Assembly: GCA_934541105.1 (NCBI GenBank)
Contig: CAKTDA010000006.1
Coordinates: 62,001 to 126,000 of the forward strand
Origin: an uncultured Luteitalea sp.
GTDB lineage: Bacteria; Acidobacteriota; Vicinamibacteria; Vicinamibacterales; Vicinamibacteraceae
Length of the DNA stretch: 64,000 nucleotides
Direction: 5' to 3'
Positions 53,087-61,071 of the stretch are shown piece after piece; within the stretch, counting starts at the first letter, position 1; each line of letters starts with the position of its first letter. Under the pieces are notes generated by a model. That model was not told the origin of the DNA and searched no databases. It was given only the letters and a program-made list of their open reading frames with translations. The translations under genes and the position numbers were made by a program.

Positions 53087-53790
53087 TGAACGCTTCCCTG
53101 TCCACGTCGCCACTTGTGACCGTCCGCCAGATCCACAAGACCTACCGCCGCGGCAACGAACGTATCGAGGTCCTGCAGGGCGTGGATCTCGAGATCGCGG
53201 CGGGCGAGTTCCTTGCGCTCATGGGGCCGTCGGGGTCTGGCAAGACCACGCTGCTCAACCTGCTCGGCGGGCTCGATCGGCCGACGAGCGGCAGCATCGA
53301 CGTCGGCGGCGAGCACATCGACACGCTCTCGGGCGGCGCGCTCGCGCGCTGGCGGTCACAGCACGTCGGCTTCGTCTTCCAGTTGTACAACCTGCTGCCG
53401 GTGCTGACGGCGCAGCGCAACGTCGAACTGCCGCTGCTCTTGACGCGCCTCTCGGCGAGCGAGCGCAAGCGGCGCGCGGGCGTCGCGTTGTCGGTGGTGG
53501 GCCTTGCCGATCGTGCGGGCCATTATCCGCGGCAGTTGTCGGGCGGCCAGGAGCAGCGCGTCGGCATCGCGCGCGCCATCGTCACCGACCCGACGCTGCT
53601 GCTGTGCGACGAGCCGACCGGCGATCTCGATCGCAAGTCGGGCGACGAGATCCTCGAGCTGCTGAGGGTGTTGAACCGCGATCACGGCAAGACGATCGTC
53701 ATGGTCACGCACGACCCGCACGCGGCGGCGTGTGCCTCCCGGCTCGTCCACCTCGAGAAGGGCCAGCTCGTGGCGGAGGTGACGACATGA
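53086..53790 (+). CDS. ABC transporter ATP-binding protein (MacB/LolD type)
   Basis: A 234-residue ABC ATPase of the LolD/MacB type. Walker A is GPSGSGKTT, the Q loop FQLYNLLPVLT, signature LSGGQEQRVGIARA, Walker B LLLCDEPTGDLD and switch His VTHDPHAAA. The signature has E where most have Q-x-Q, a harmless variation. Starts inside the stop of the adaptor gene and its own stop overlaps the first permease (ATGA), so all are translationally coupled. Confidence 0.95.
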   Translation: MNASLSTSPLVTVRQIHKTYRRGNERIEVLQGVDLEIAAGEFLALMGPSGSGKTTLLNLLGGLDRPTSGSIDVGGEHIDTLSGGALARWRSQHVGFVFQLYNLLPVLTAQRNVELPLLLTRLSASERKRRAGVALSVVGLADRAGHYPRQLSGGQEQRVGIARAIVTDPTLLLCDEPTGDLDRKSGDEILELLRVLNRDHGKTIVMVTHDPHAAACASRLVHLEKGQLVAEVTT

Positions 53791-54941
53791 AGTACCTGCC
53801 GCTCGTGTGGCGGAGCCTGATGCGGCGCAAGCTGCGCACGCTGTTCACGGCGCTGTCGATCTTCGTCGCGTTCGTGCTGTTCGGCGCGCTGATGGCGCTC
53901 CGCGTGGCGTTCGGGATGGGCGTCGAGCTTGCCGGCCAGGATCGCCTCGTGATGATCCAGAAGGTGTCGTTCATCCAGCCGCTGCCCGTGAGCTACAAGG
54001 GCCGCATCACGGCGACCGATGGCGTCGCCGCCGCCACGCATTCGAGCTGGTTCGGCGGCATCTACCAGGACCCGAAGAACTTCTTCGCGCAGTTCGCGGT
54101 CGAGCCGGAACCGTGGCTCCGGATGTATCCGGAGTACGTGCTGCCCGAGGAGCAGAAGCAGGCGTGGTTCGCCAACAGGACCGGCGCGATCATCGGGCGT
54201 TCGCTTGCCGACCGCTTCGGCTGGAAGGTCGGGGATCGCGTGCCGCTGCAGGGCACGATCTGGCGCACGAGCGACGACTCGCCGTGGACGTTCACGATCG
54301 ACGGCATCTACGACGCCGGCACGCAGGGCACCGACACGTCGCAGTTCCTCTTCCACTACGACTACCTGAACGAGACGCGGACGTTCGGCAAGGACATGAC
54401 CGGGTGGTACGTGATCCGCGTCGCGGATCCGCAACAGTCGGAGGACGTCGCGGCACGGCTCGATGCGCTCTTTGCCAACTCACCGGCCGAGACGAAGACC
54501 TCCACCGAGAAGGCGTTCGTGCAGGCGTTCGCGAAGCAGATCGGCGACATCGGCTCGATCCTGATGGCCATCCTCGCGGCGGTGCTGTTCACGATGCTGC
54601 TCGTCGCGGCAAACACGATGGCGCAGGCGGTGCGTGAACGCACGAACGAGCTCGCCGTGATGAAGACGCTCGGGTTCACCGACGGCCACCTGCTCGGACT
54701 CGTGCTGCTCGAGTCGGTGACTCTCGCGGTGATTGGCGGCGGCCTCGGCCTGCTCATGGCGTGGCTCATCACGCAGGGCGGCGACCCGACGGGCGGCATG
54801 TTGCCGGCATTCTTCCTGCCTACGCGCGACGTCGTGGTCGGCGTGGGCCTGATCCTGCTGCTCGGCATGGCGGCAGGGCTGTTGCCGGCGTGGCAGGCGA
54901 GCCGGCTGCGAATCGTCGATGCGCTCAGGCGCCAGGGGTGA
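53787..54941 (+). CDS. FtsX/MacB-type ABC permease 1
   Basis: A 384-residue permease with one N-terminal helix (about 17-38), a large periplasmic domain (about 40-265) and three C-terminal helices, with RERTNELAVMKTLGFTDG as the conserved cytoplasmic loop of the FtsX group. The ATG overlaps the ATPase stop. A second permease of the same fold follows, so the pump has a heterodimeric membrane part. Such mechanotransmission exporters move peptides, antibiotics or lipoproteins from the periplasm. Confidence 0.92.
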   Translation: MKYLPLVWRSLMRRKLRTLFTALSIFVAFVLFGALMALRVAFGMGVELAGQDRLVMIQKVSFIQPLPVSYKGRITATDGVAAATHSSWFGGIYQDPKNFFAQFAVEPEPWLRMYPEYVLPEEQKQAWFANRTGAIIGRSLADRFGWKVGDRVPLQGTIWRTSDDSPWTFTIDGIYDAGTQGTDTSQFLFHYDYLNETRTFGKDMTGWYVIRVADPQQSEDVAARLDALFANSPAETKTSTEKAFVQAFAKQIGDIGSILMAILAAVLFTMLLVAANTMAQAVRERTNELAVMKTLGFTDGHLLGLVLLESVTLAVIGGGLGLLMAWLITQGGDPTGGMLPAFFLPTRDVVVGVGLILLLGMAAGLLPAWQASRLRIVDALRRQG

Positions 54942-54946
54942 CCGTC

Positions 54947-56134
54947 ATGCAGGCGCTGTCGCAGATCCTCGCCATCACCCTCGTCAACATCCGCAGCATC
55001 CCGCAGCGGCTGGGCTCGTCACTCGTCGCCGTCATCGGCATCGCGGGGGTCGTGGTCGTCTTCGTGGCGGTGCTGTCGATTGCGCAGGGTTTCCGCGCCG
55101 CGATGACGACCGCCGGCGATCCGCGGACGGCCATCATCATGCGCGCCGGCACCGACTCCGAGCTCTCGAGCATCCTCATGCGCGAGGACACGCAGATCAT
55201 CAAGGACGCACCCGGCGTCGCACGCACGGCGGCCGGGCCGAGCGCGTCCGCGGAGCTCTTCGTCATCGTCAATCATCCGAAGGTGTCGACGGAGAGCGAC
55301 GCCAACGTCCCCCTGCGCGGCGTCGAGCCGGCGGCGTTCGACGTGCGGCCGAAGCTCAGCCTCGTCGAGGGACGCCGCTTCGAGCCGGGCCGCAACGAGA
55401 TCATCGTCGGCCGTGCCGCGGCGGGCCAGTTCACGGGGCTGTCGGTCGGCAGCGACGTGCGCTGGGGCGAGAACGTGTGGCGTGTCGTCGGCATCTTCGA
55501 GGCCGATGGGTCGATCGCCGAGTCGGAGATCTGGTGCGACGCCCGGGTGCTGCAGGGCGCGTACAGGCGCGGCGACTCGTTCCAGTCCGTCTACGTGCAG
55601 CTCGAGAGCGAGGATGCGCTCGACACGTTTCGAGGCGCGCTCACGAGCGACCCGCGCCTCAACGTGATGGTCGAACGCGAGACGGACTACCTCGCCGACC
55701 AGTCCACGGTGCTCCAGACGATCATCCGCACCATCGGCTTCGTGATCGCCGGATTGATGGGCATCGGCGCGGTGTTCGGCGCCGTGAACACGATGTACAA
55801 CGCCGTGGCGAGCCGCACGCGCGAGATCGCGACGCTGCGCGCCCTCGGCTTCGGCGCGATATCGATCGTCTCGTCGGTGCTTGCCGAGTCCACGGTGCTC
55901 GCGCTCATGGGCGGCGCGCTCGGCGGCGCGCTCGCCTGGATCGTGTTCGACGGCTTCCAGACGTCCACCATGAACTTCCAGTCGTTCAGCCAGGTGGCGT
56001 TCGCGTTCCGCGTCACGCCGGCGCTGCTCGTGCAGGGGATGCTCTGCGCGCTCGTGATGGGCCTGCTCGGCGGCATCCTGCCCGCCATCCGTGCCGCACG
56101 GTTGCCGATCGTGAATGCGCTGCGGGAGTTGTGA
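54947..56134 (+). CDS. FtsX/MacB-type ABC permease 2
   Basis: A 395-residue permease with the same layout as the preceding one: N-terminal helix VAVIGIAGVVVVFVAVLS, periplasmic MacB-type domain, and three C-terminal helices with SRTREIATLRALGFG as the cytoplasmic loop. Start choice: the ATG at 54947 has AGGGG eight bases upstream; a GTG at 54938 overlapping the previous stop would add three residues. It completes the four-gene adaptor-ATPase-permease-permease operon. The region after it (56135-56215) holds a single copy of the 21-bp repeat type and no gene. Confidence 0.92.
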   Translation: MQALSQILAITLVNIRSIPQRLGSSLVAVIGIAGVVVVFVAVLSIAQGFRAAMTTAGDPRTAIIMRAGTDSELSSILMREDTQIIKDAPGVARTAAGPSASAELFVIVNHPKVSTESDANVPLRGVEPAAFDVRPKLSLVEGRRFEPGRNEIIVGRAAAGQFTGLSVGSDVRWGENVWRVVGIFEADGSIAESEIWCDARVLQGAYRRGDSFQSVYVQLESEDALDTFRGALTSDPRLNVMVERETDYLADQSTVLQTIIRTIGFVIAGLMGIGAVFGAVNTMYNAVASRTREIATLRALGFGAISIVSSVLAESTVLALMGGALGGALAWIVFDGFQTSTMNFQSFSQVAFAFRVTPALLVQGMLCALVMGLLGGILPAIRAARLPIVNALREL

Positions 56135-56215
56135 CAGCCTTCGTCATCTGGCCGTCGGCCGTCGACCATCGCGGGGACAGCTCCACGCCTGCCTGACTTG
56201 TCCGGCAGCCAGCAG

Positions 56216-56665
56216 TCAGTGCGGGTCACGCTCCAGAAGGCCGGCGTCGAGCGCGTCCTGTGGACGACCTGTCGCGCGCTTGTTGCGAATGAGGTCAGCG
56301 CGCCCGATGACCGTGACCGATGCGCTGCTCCAATCAATCGACAGCCGGTTCGGCCATGCGTCGGAGAAGCTGACGCCATCGATTGCCGTCAGGATGTCAA
56401 TCCGGTTGGGAGGCACTCCAATCTGGAAGACGATGCCGGGGCGTGCGAGATCCTCGGCAGACACCTGAGAAAGCGGCGCACCGAAGGCCGCGAGTGCCGC
56501 GAGCGTTCGCTCGGCGTTCTCTGGCGTGGGCTCGACCCACACGTCCAGGTCCTTGGTGAAGCGCGGCGCCTGATGTACAGCAAGCGCGTAGCCGCCGACC
56601 AGCAGGTACCTAACCCCAGCGGCGTTCAACGCTGACAACAGATCGCTGAAGTCGGGATTGATCAC
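56216..56665 (-). CDS. Nucleotidyltransferase-like protein
   Basis: A 149-residue minimal nucleotidyltransferase-type protein. The polymerase-beta-like motif is L-L-V-G-G-Y-A (21-27) followed by D39-x-D41 in FTKDLDVWVEP, the metal-binding pair. The pattern matches small nucleotidyl transferases related to AbiEii/MenT or DUF6036 proteins, many of them in toxin-antitoxin or mobile modules. The GTG at 56665 has AGGGA five bases upstream. The gene start lies inside the preceding small gene (56610-56828). Whether it is active or an antitoxin is not known. Confidence 0.8.
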   Translation of the reverse strand: MINPDFSDLLSALNAAGVRYLLVGGYALAVHQAPRFTKDLDVWVEPTPENAERTLAALAAFGAPLSQVSAEDLARPGIVFQIGVPPNRIDILTAIDGVSFSDAWPNRLSIDWSSASVTVIGRADLIRNKRATGRPQDALDAGLLERDPH

Positions 56666-56828
56666 GGTGTCCCTGGAGAGCCAGGTAGTCGAGCGCCATT
56701 GCCCACACGGCATCCATTCGGGCCGATGGCGTCATCGCCGCCCAGAACGCCCGATCGAACTCGCCGTCGTCCTCGTGCAGGCCGATGAGGCGGGCTGTTC
56801 CGGCCTGCCGACGCGCCACGGCATCCAT
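56610..56828 (-). CDS. Small protein paired with the nucleotidyltransferase
   Basis: A 72-residue protein, start ATG at 56828, with the conserved-looking core IGLHEDDGEFDRAFWAAMTPSARMDAVWAM and an ALDYLALQGH helix, then a basic end LQRSVVSVERRWG. Proteins like this commonly precede small nucleotidyltransferase genes. It overlaps that gene by 56 bases in another frame, so translation is coupled. By analogy with toxin-antitoxin pairs one gene may neutralise the other, but no evidence here decides which. Confidence 0.72.
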   Translation of the reverse strand: MDAVARRQAGTARLIGLHEDDGEFDRAFWAAMTPSARMDAVWAMALDYLALQGHRDQSRLQRSVVSVERRWG

Positions 56829-56999
56829 CCGGTGATTGTACGCAGAAGGTGAACGCAGTGCCGGTGGGGGCGGCCGAGCGCCCGCACTGCGGGTGGGCGA
56901 GCGCCCCTCACCACCGGTGTTACGCGCCCCGCCTGCATCGATCTCGAGACCGACAGGCGGCTCCGGGACGCGGCGCCCGAGCCTCAGCGCGTCGGTCGG

Positions 57000-57443
57000 T
57001 CAGGATGCCGGATGTCGATGGGCACCAGCCCCGATGCCTCGGCAACGGCGAGTTGGCGGTCGTCGGCCGAGACGAAGGTCGTAGAACCCCGCGCCGTACG
57101 CCGCTGCGACGTGCAGAAGGTCGAGGCTCCGCGTCAGCAGCGTGGCCGTGTGATCCTGCGACAGCGCGCACGCCGCCCCGAACACCTCCTGCAGATCCAG
57201 GGCGATCTCGAGCAGCCGGCGCGACGCGATGTCCTCACGAAGCTGCGCATGAACGGCACGGCCCTGATGCCGGGTCATTACGTTCCGTCCAACGAGCAGC
57301 TCGAAAGCATTCGACACTTCGAGGCGGTGCAGCGCCGTGAAGGGCACCTGCCCGACGGCTCGCACGACGGCTCGAGCGGCAGCCGAGAAGGGCTCGGGGA
57401 CGTAGAGCGGGACGATGGCGCTGGAGTCGACGTACGTCGTCAT
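57000..57443 (-). CDS. vapC: VapC-like PIN-domain protein with frameshifted C-terminus
   Basis: PIN-domain ribonuclease of the VapC toxin type, 147 residues as read. The first acidic residue is D6 in YVDSSAIV, then E in HRLEVSNAFE and D in SLDLLHVAAA. At about 57084 the frame slips. The other frame continues TTFVSADDRQLAVAEASGLVPIDI, the normal VapC ending with the fourth acidic cluster. Removing one base would restore it, so this copy has lost that residue and is likely inactive, unless the base is a sequencing error. The ATG overlaps the stop of the upstream antitoxin remnant (ATGA). Confidence 0.78.
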   Translation of the reverse strand: MTTYVDSSAIVPLYVPEPFSAAARAVVRAVGQVPFTALHRLEVSNAFELLVGRNVMTRHQGRAVHAQLREDIASRRLLEIALDLQEVFGAACALSQDHTATLLTRSLDLLHVAAAYGAGFYDLRLGRRPPTRRCRGIGAGAHRHPAS

Positions 57444-57610
57444 CGCTGCCCGCGGCTGTCGATGACGGTAGCCGAACCCTCACTCGAGAGGAGCCGGTCG
57501 CCGAACACCTGACGCGTCCTCGCTTCCAGATCCGGCCAGGGCCGTGGCCGATCCGCAGGTGTCGCGGGTGCCAGCGTCGCAACGAGACGCTCGATGGGTG
57601 CGCTGAACAC
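57440..57610 (-). pseudogene. Truncated antitoxin of the VapC module
   Basis: Only the C-terminal half of an antitoxin is recognisable: LVATLAPATPADRPRPWPDLEARTRQVFGDRLLSS, then DSRGQR, which resembles the tail of Phd/VapB-type antitoxins that precede PIN toxins. The N-terminal DNA-binding part is missing, replaced by the terminator of the TonB receptor gene at 57615-57651. A short frame runs through the terminator to 57661, but the added codons have no antitoxin character. Confidence 0.6.
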
Positions 57611-57614
57611 GAAG

Positions 57615-57651
57615 AAGGGCGGCGGAGAGCACGTGCTCCCGCGCCGCCCTT
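57615..57651 (-). terminator. Rho-independent terminator of the TonB-dependent receptor gene
   Basis: Strong nested hairpin: outer stem AAGGGCGGCG (57615-57624) with CGCCGCCCTT (57642-57651), inner palindrome GAGCACGTGCTC (57627-57638). On the minus strand it is followed by TTCTTCGTGTTC. It lies 45 bases after the receptor stop. Confidence 0.75.
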
Positions 57652-57692
57652 TCGACGTCACTGCTGACTTTCGACGTTCGACTTCTGACGTT
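57652..57692 (-). repeat. Degenerate GACGTTCGA/GAAGTC repeat
   Basis: About 40 bases of imperfect units (GAACGTCAGAAGTCGAACGTCGAAAGTC on the minus strand) between the receptor stop and its terminator. It shares the AGAAGTC core of the arrays at 6382, 7847 and 18948 but with a GACGTTCG element in addition. Confidence 0.6.
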
Positions 57693-57695
57693 CGA

Positions 57696-60600
57696 TCAGA
57701 AGAAGTACTTCAGGACGAACTGGATCTCGCGGGCCGGGTTGACCACGCTCGTGATCGTGCCGAAGTTCTGGCTCTGGATGTTGCGATCCGGAGGCCCGAA
57801 GTTCGGGTGGTTGAAGAGGTTGTACGCCTCACCTCGGATCAGGATGTACTGGCGGCCGAACGTCGCGATCCGCTTGCTGAGCGAGAAGTCCACGTTCCAG
57901 TAACCCGGGGCCGTCGCCACGCCCACGCCTGCATTGCCGAACTGCCCAAGGGGAGCCGAGCGGAACGCATCGCGGTTCAGCCAGTTGGTGATGGACTGGT
58001 TGGACGGGACGGGGTCGCCGATCAGGTCGGGCCACTGCGTGGACCGCGTGATCTGGAGCGACGGGTTCGAGGAGTCCTGCACGGTGATCGGGTAGCCCGT
58101 GTGCGCGGTGAACGCGAAGCTGACGTCCCATCCGCCGACGATCGTGTCGAGCGCGCGGTTCATGCCCGAGCCGAACTGGCGGTCGATGCCAATCGGGATC
58201 GCGTAGCTGCCGGCCATCGAGAAGATGTGGCGTGCGTCGAAGAATGCCCGCCCGTAGTTCATGTCGATGTCCCGGCTGTTGACCGGATATGCCCCCTCGG
58301 AGGCCACGCCACCGGTGCCGTAGTACCCGAGGTTGTTCGAGTTCGCCTTGCTCAGCGTGTAGTTGGCCACGAAGTCGAGGCCCTTCCACAGGCGCTGCTT
58401 GAACGTCGCCTGGAGTGCGTTGTAGTCAGAGCGTGCCGCGGGCGACGTCGTGGCGATGTTGGTGACGAGCGGGTTGTACTGGTACAGCGGACGACGCTGC
58501 TGGAGCGGGGCCCACGTGCTGGGGTCACCCTGGCCTGGCAGCGGCTGGTTGCCCTCGATCGGCGCCACCAGGTACTTGGACCTGTTGCCGACGTACCCGA
58601 CGTTGATCGACGAGCGCGATCCGAGCAGGTACTCGACGAACACGTTGTACTGCTGGGTGAACTGCGGGCGCAGGTTCGGATCCCACACGCGCAGCTGGCC
58701 CGAGATGCCGTCGAGCGCCTGCAGGCCCTCGAACCCGGTCGCGATCGTGCCGGAGTTGGTCGGGTTCGCGGCCGAGTACGCCCAGTCGGTCTGCGACTCG
58801 AAGAAGAATGGCGGGTTGAGCGGCAGGCGGAGGTTGGCGCCGGTGCCCTCCTGGTACTGCGTGATGCCGTAGCCGCCGCGGAACACCCACTTGTCGCCCT
58901 TGCGGTAGGCGAACCCGAGGCGCGGCTCCCAGCCGTCGTAGTACGGCTCATAGAGAGCACGGCTGTTGCCGTCGCGGCCGGCGAACTGCTGCGAGAGGTC
59001 CGTGAGGGAGAAGTTCGACTGGCGGTCGTCCTTCTCGACGAACGGCGTGGTGTTGCCCCAGCGCAGCGCGAGGTTGAGCGTCAGGTTGTCTGTCGCCTTG
59101 AAGTCGTCGCCCGCGTAGAAGGCGAACCGGTCCTGGTAGTGGGTCCACGGCTCCGAGAGCGACCCGCGCCCCTTGCTCGACACGAAGTCCAGCAGGAAGT
59201 CGGCAACCGCGGCACGCGTGTACGAACCGCCGTAGCCGATGTACCCGAGCACACCGTTGTTGCCGGCGTAGTAGCGCTCGGCGATGTAATGGTTCCACGA
59301 GCCGCCGAACTTGAGCGTGTGACGGCCCTTCAGCCACGTCAGTCGCTCGTTCAGCTGGAAGATGCCGTTGTTCATGTTGCTGGCGCCGCCCGTGGTGCCG
59401 ATGTTGTCCACGCTGTTGCCGATGCGCACCTGGGTGAGACCGGCGATGGGCTGCGCTCCGCCGATGCCCAGCTGGTTGTTGAGCATGCCGAGGCCGCGCA
59501 GGTCCAGTGGCGTGCTGTTGAACTGGTTGGCGTTGTAGCCGACGAGCACGTCGTTGACGATGTTGGAGCCGAAGATGCGGTTCCAGTTCGCGCCGACGCT
59601 CCAGAAGGGGTTGTCGCCGAGACTGCCGTAGAACAGCGGCATGGCCGTCGACTCGGTGCGAGACTCGTTGGCCTGCCACGAGTAGCGGACGTAGACCTTG
59701 TCGCTTGCCGAGGCGTTCCAGTCCATCTTGATGTCGAACTGGTTTGTCTCCTCGCTCGACGCGCTCTTGCCGATGTAGTTCTGGCGGAAGTCGGTCATCG
59801 GGCGATTCACGTTGGCGCGCGGGTAGAGCGCCTCGTTGGCGAGCAGCGCGCGCGCGAACGGGCTGAAGCGCTCCACGGGAATCTGGTTGTTCGGGAAGTT
59901 CTGGCCCGTCACCGGATCGCGCAGCTGAATGCCCGGCAGCAGGCTGCTGAGGTCGCCGTTGCGCCAGGCGTCGGGCATGACCGTGGCGAACGAATCGGCA
60001 GGGGGAACCTTGTGCCGGCCTCCCGAGTAGTCGGCAAACCAGAACAGCTTGCCGCGCACGATGGGGCCGCCGAGGGTGCCGCCGAACACCTTGCGCGAGA
60101 GCTCCGCCTTCCGGCCACCCGCGCGGTTTGTCGCCCACGGCGTCGCCGCGAACTCGTTGTCGCGCCAGTAGTAGAACGCGTTGCCGCGGATGTCGTTGGT
60201 GCCGGACTTGATCACCATGTTGACGCTCGCGCCGGCCACGTTGCCCATCTCGGGCGAGTAGTTGTTGGTCTCGACGCTCACCTGCTCCACCGCGTCGGGA
60301 CTCGGCTGGTAGGCAATCAGGTTGTCGGTGGGATCGTTCGAGTCGATACCGTCAATCGTGAAGTTGTTTGCCTGCTCACGCTGGCCGTTGACGTACGGAC
60401 GCGCGCCCTGGCCCTTGAGGGAGTTCATGTTGCCGGGAGACGGCACCGTGACACCCGCCGTGTAGAGCGTCGCCGCCGAGACGTTGCGTCCCTGGAGCGG
60501 CAGCTTCTCCACCTGCTCCTGCTGGAACGTCGCGCCCACCACGGCGTTCTCCGTCTGGAGCACCGCGCTCGTGGCCACGACCTCGACGCTCTCCGTCAGG

Positions 60601-60950
60601 TCGCCCACCTCGAGGCGCGCATCGAGACGGGCGGTCTGCCCGGCGCCCAGGTTCACGGCCGACTGCACCGACTTGAACCCGGAGAGCTCGAACCGCACCG
60701 TGTAGTTGCCCACAGGCAGGCCCGTGATCGTGTACGCGCCCCCCTCGTTCGTCACGCCCGTGTACGGCACGCTCGTGGCCGCATTCGTGGCGGTCACCGT
60801 GACCCCCGGAACAGCCGCTCCTTGTGCGTCGGACGCGATACCCGTCATGGTGGACAGACCAACCTGCGCCCATGCCGGCGAACTCGCGATGCCCAGCCCG
60901 CAGAGTGCGACGAGAAGTCTTCCCGCCGCCCTCCGAATGAAAGCACTCAT
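57696..60950 (-). CDS. TonB-dependent receptor with carboxypeptidase-regulatory domain (Oar-like)
   Basis: A 1084-residue outer-membrane receptor. The signal peptide (cleavage near PAWAQ) is followed by a carboxypeptidase-regulatory-like beta sandwich (about 30-110, GVTNEGGAYTITGLPVGNYTV), a plug domain (about 115-230, IDGIDSNDPTDN) and a barrel ending in aromatic VLKYFF, the C-terminal phenylalanine signal for outer-membrane insertion. Acidobacteria and Bacteroidetes use such receptors for oligosaccharide or protein uptake. The ATG at 60950 has GGAGGGG five bases upstream. No SusD-like partner is beside it. A good terminator lies after the stop. Confidence 0.95.
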   Translation of the reverse strand: MSAFIRRAAGRLLVALCGLGIASSPAWAQVGLSTMTGIASDAQGAAVPGVTVTATNAATSVPYTGVTNEGGAYTITGLPVGNYTVRFELSGFKSVQSAVNLGAGQTARLDARLEVGDLTESVEVVATSAVLQTENAVVGATFQQEQVEKLPLQGRNVSAATLYTAGVTVPSPGNMNSLKGQGARPYVNGQREQANNFTIDGIDSNDPTDNLIAYQPSPDAVEQVSVETNNYSPEMGNVAGASVNMVIKSGTNDIRGNAFYYWRDNEFAATPWATNRAGGRKAELSRKVFGGTLGGPIVRGKLFWFADYSGGRHKVPPADSFATVMPDAWRNGDLSSLLPGIQLRDPVTGQNFPNNQIPVERFSPFARALLANEALYPRANVNRPMTDFRQNYIGKSASSEETNQFDIKMDWNASASDKVYVRYSWQANESRTESTAMPLFYGSLGDNPFWSVGANWNRIFGSNIVNDVLVGYNANQFNSTPLDLRGLGMLNNQLGIGGAQPIAGLTQVRIGNSVDNIGTTGGASNMNNGIFQLNERLTWLKGRHTLKFGGSWNHYIAERYYAGNNGVLGYIGYGGSYTRAAVADFLLDFVSSKGRGSLSEPWTHYQDRFAFYAGDDFKATDNLTLNLALRWGNTTPFVEKDDRQSNFSLTDLSQQFAGRDGNSRALYEPYYDGWEPRLGFAYRKGDKWVFRGGYGITQYQEGTGANLRLPLNPPFFFESQTDWAYSAANPTNSGTIATGFEGLQALDGISGQLRVWDPNLRPQFTQQYNVFVEYLLGSRSSINVGYVGNRSKYLVAPIEGNQPLPGQGDPSTWAPLQQRRPLYQYNPLVTNIATTSPAARSDYNALQATFKQRLWKGLDFVANYTLSKANSNNLGYYGTGGVASEGAYPVNSRDIDMNYGRAFFDARHIFSMAGSYAIPIGIDRQFGSGMNRALDTIVGGWDVSFAFTAHTGYPITVQDSSNPSLQITRSTQWPDLIGDPVPSNQSITNWLNRDAFRSAPLGQFGNAGVGVATAPGYWNVDFSLSKRIATFGRQYILIRGEAYNLFNHPNFGPPDRNIQSQNFGTITSVVNPAREIQFVLKYFF

Positions 60951-61059
60951 TACCCCTCCCGTGATGAACAGATGAGGAAGAGTACGGATAACGCCTTCCC
61001 GTTTCAAGTGTGACGATACGAATTCATGGGACCCGCGTGCGTTCATCCTCCGATTGACC

Positions 61060-61065
61060 TACTCT
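61060..61065 (+). promoter_or_regulatory. -10-like element for a leaderless TIGR00300 gene
   Basis: TACTCT ending six bases before the ATG at 61072; only the TAnnnT core is conserved. Same spacing as in the other leaderless candidates. Confidence 0.3.
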
Positions 61066-61071
61066 GCCGTC

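Noticed and set aside
56829..56999. A small gene or structured RNA between the nucleotidyltransferase pair and vapC
   Set aside because: The region has GC-rich repeats (GAGCGCCC twice, CCGCACTGCGG) and short frames, but nothing with coding character or a convincing conserved fold.
57594..61013. A 1139-codon open frame on the plus strand
   Set aside because: It is the antisense of the TonB-dependent receptor, which has a signal peptide, plug and barrel motifs. The open frame is a by-product of high GC and its product is Arg/Val/His-rich without motifs.
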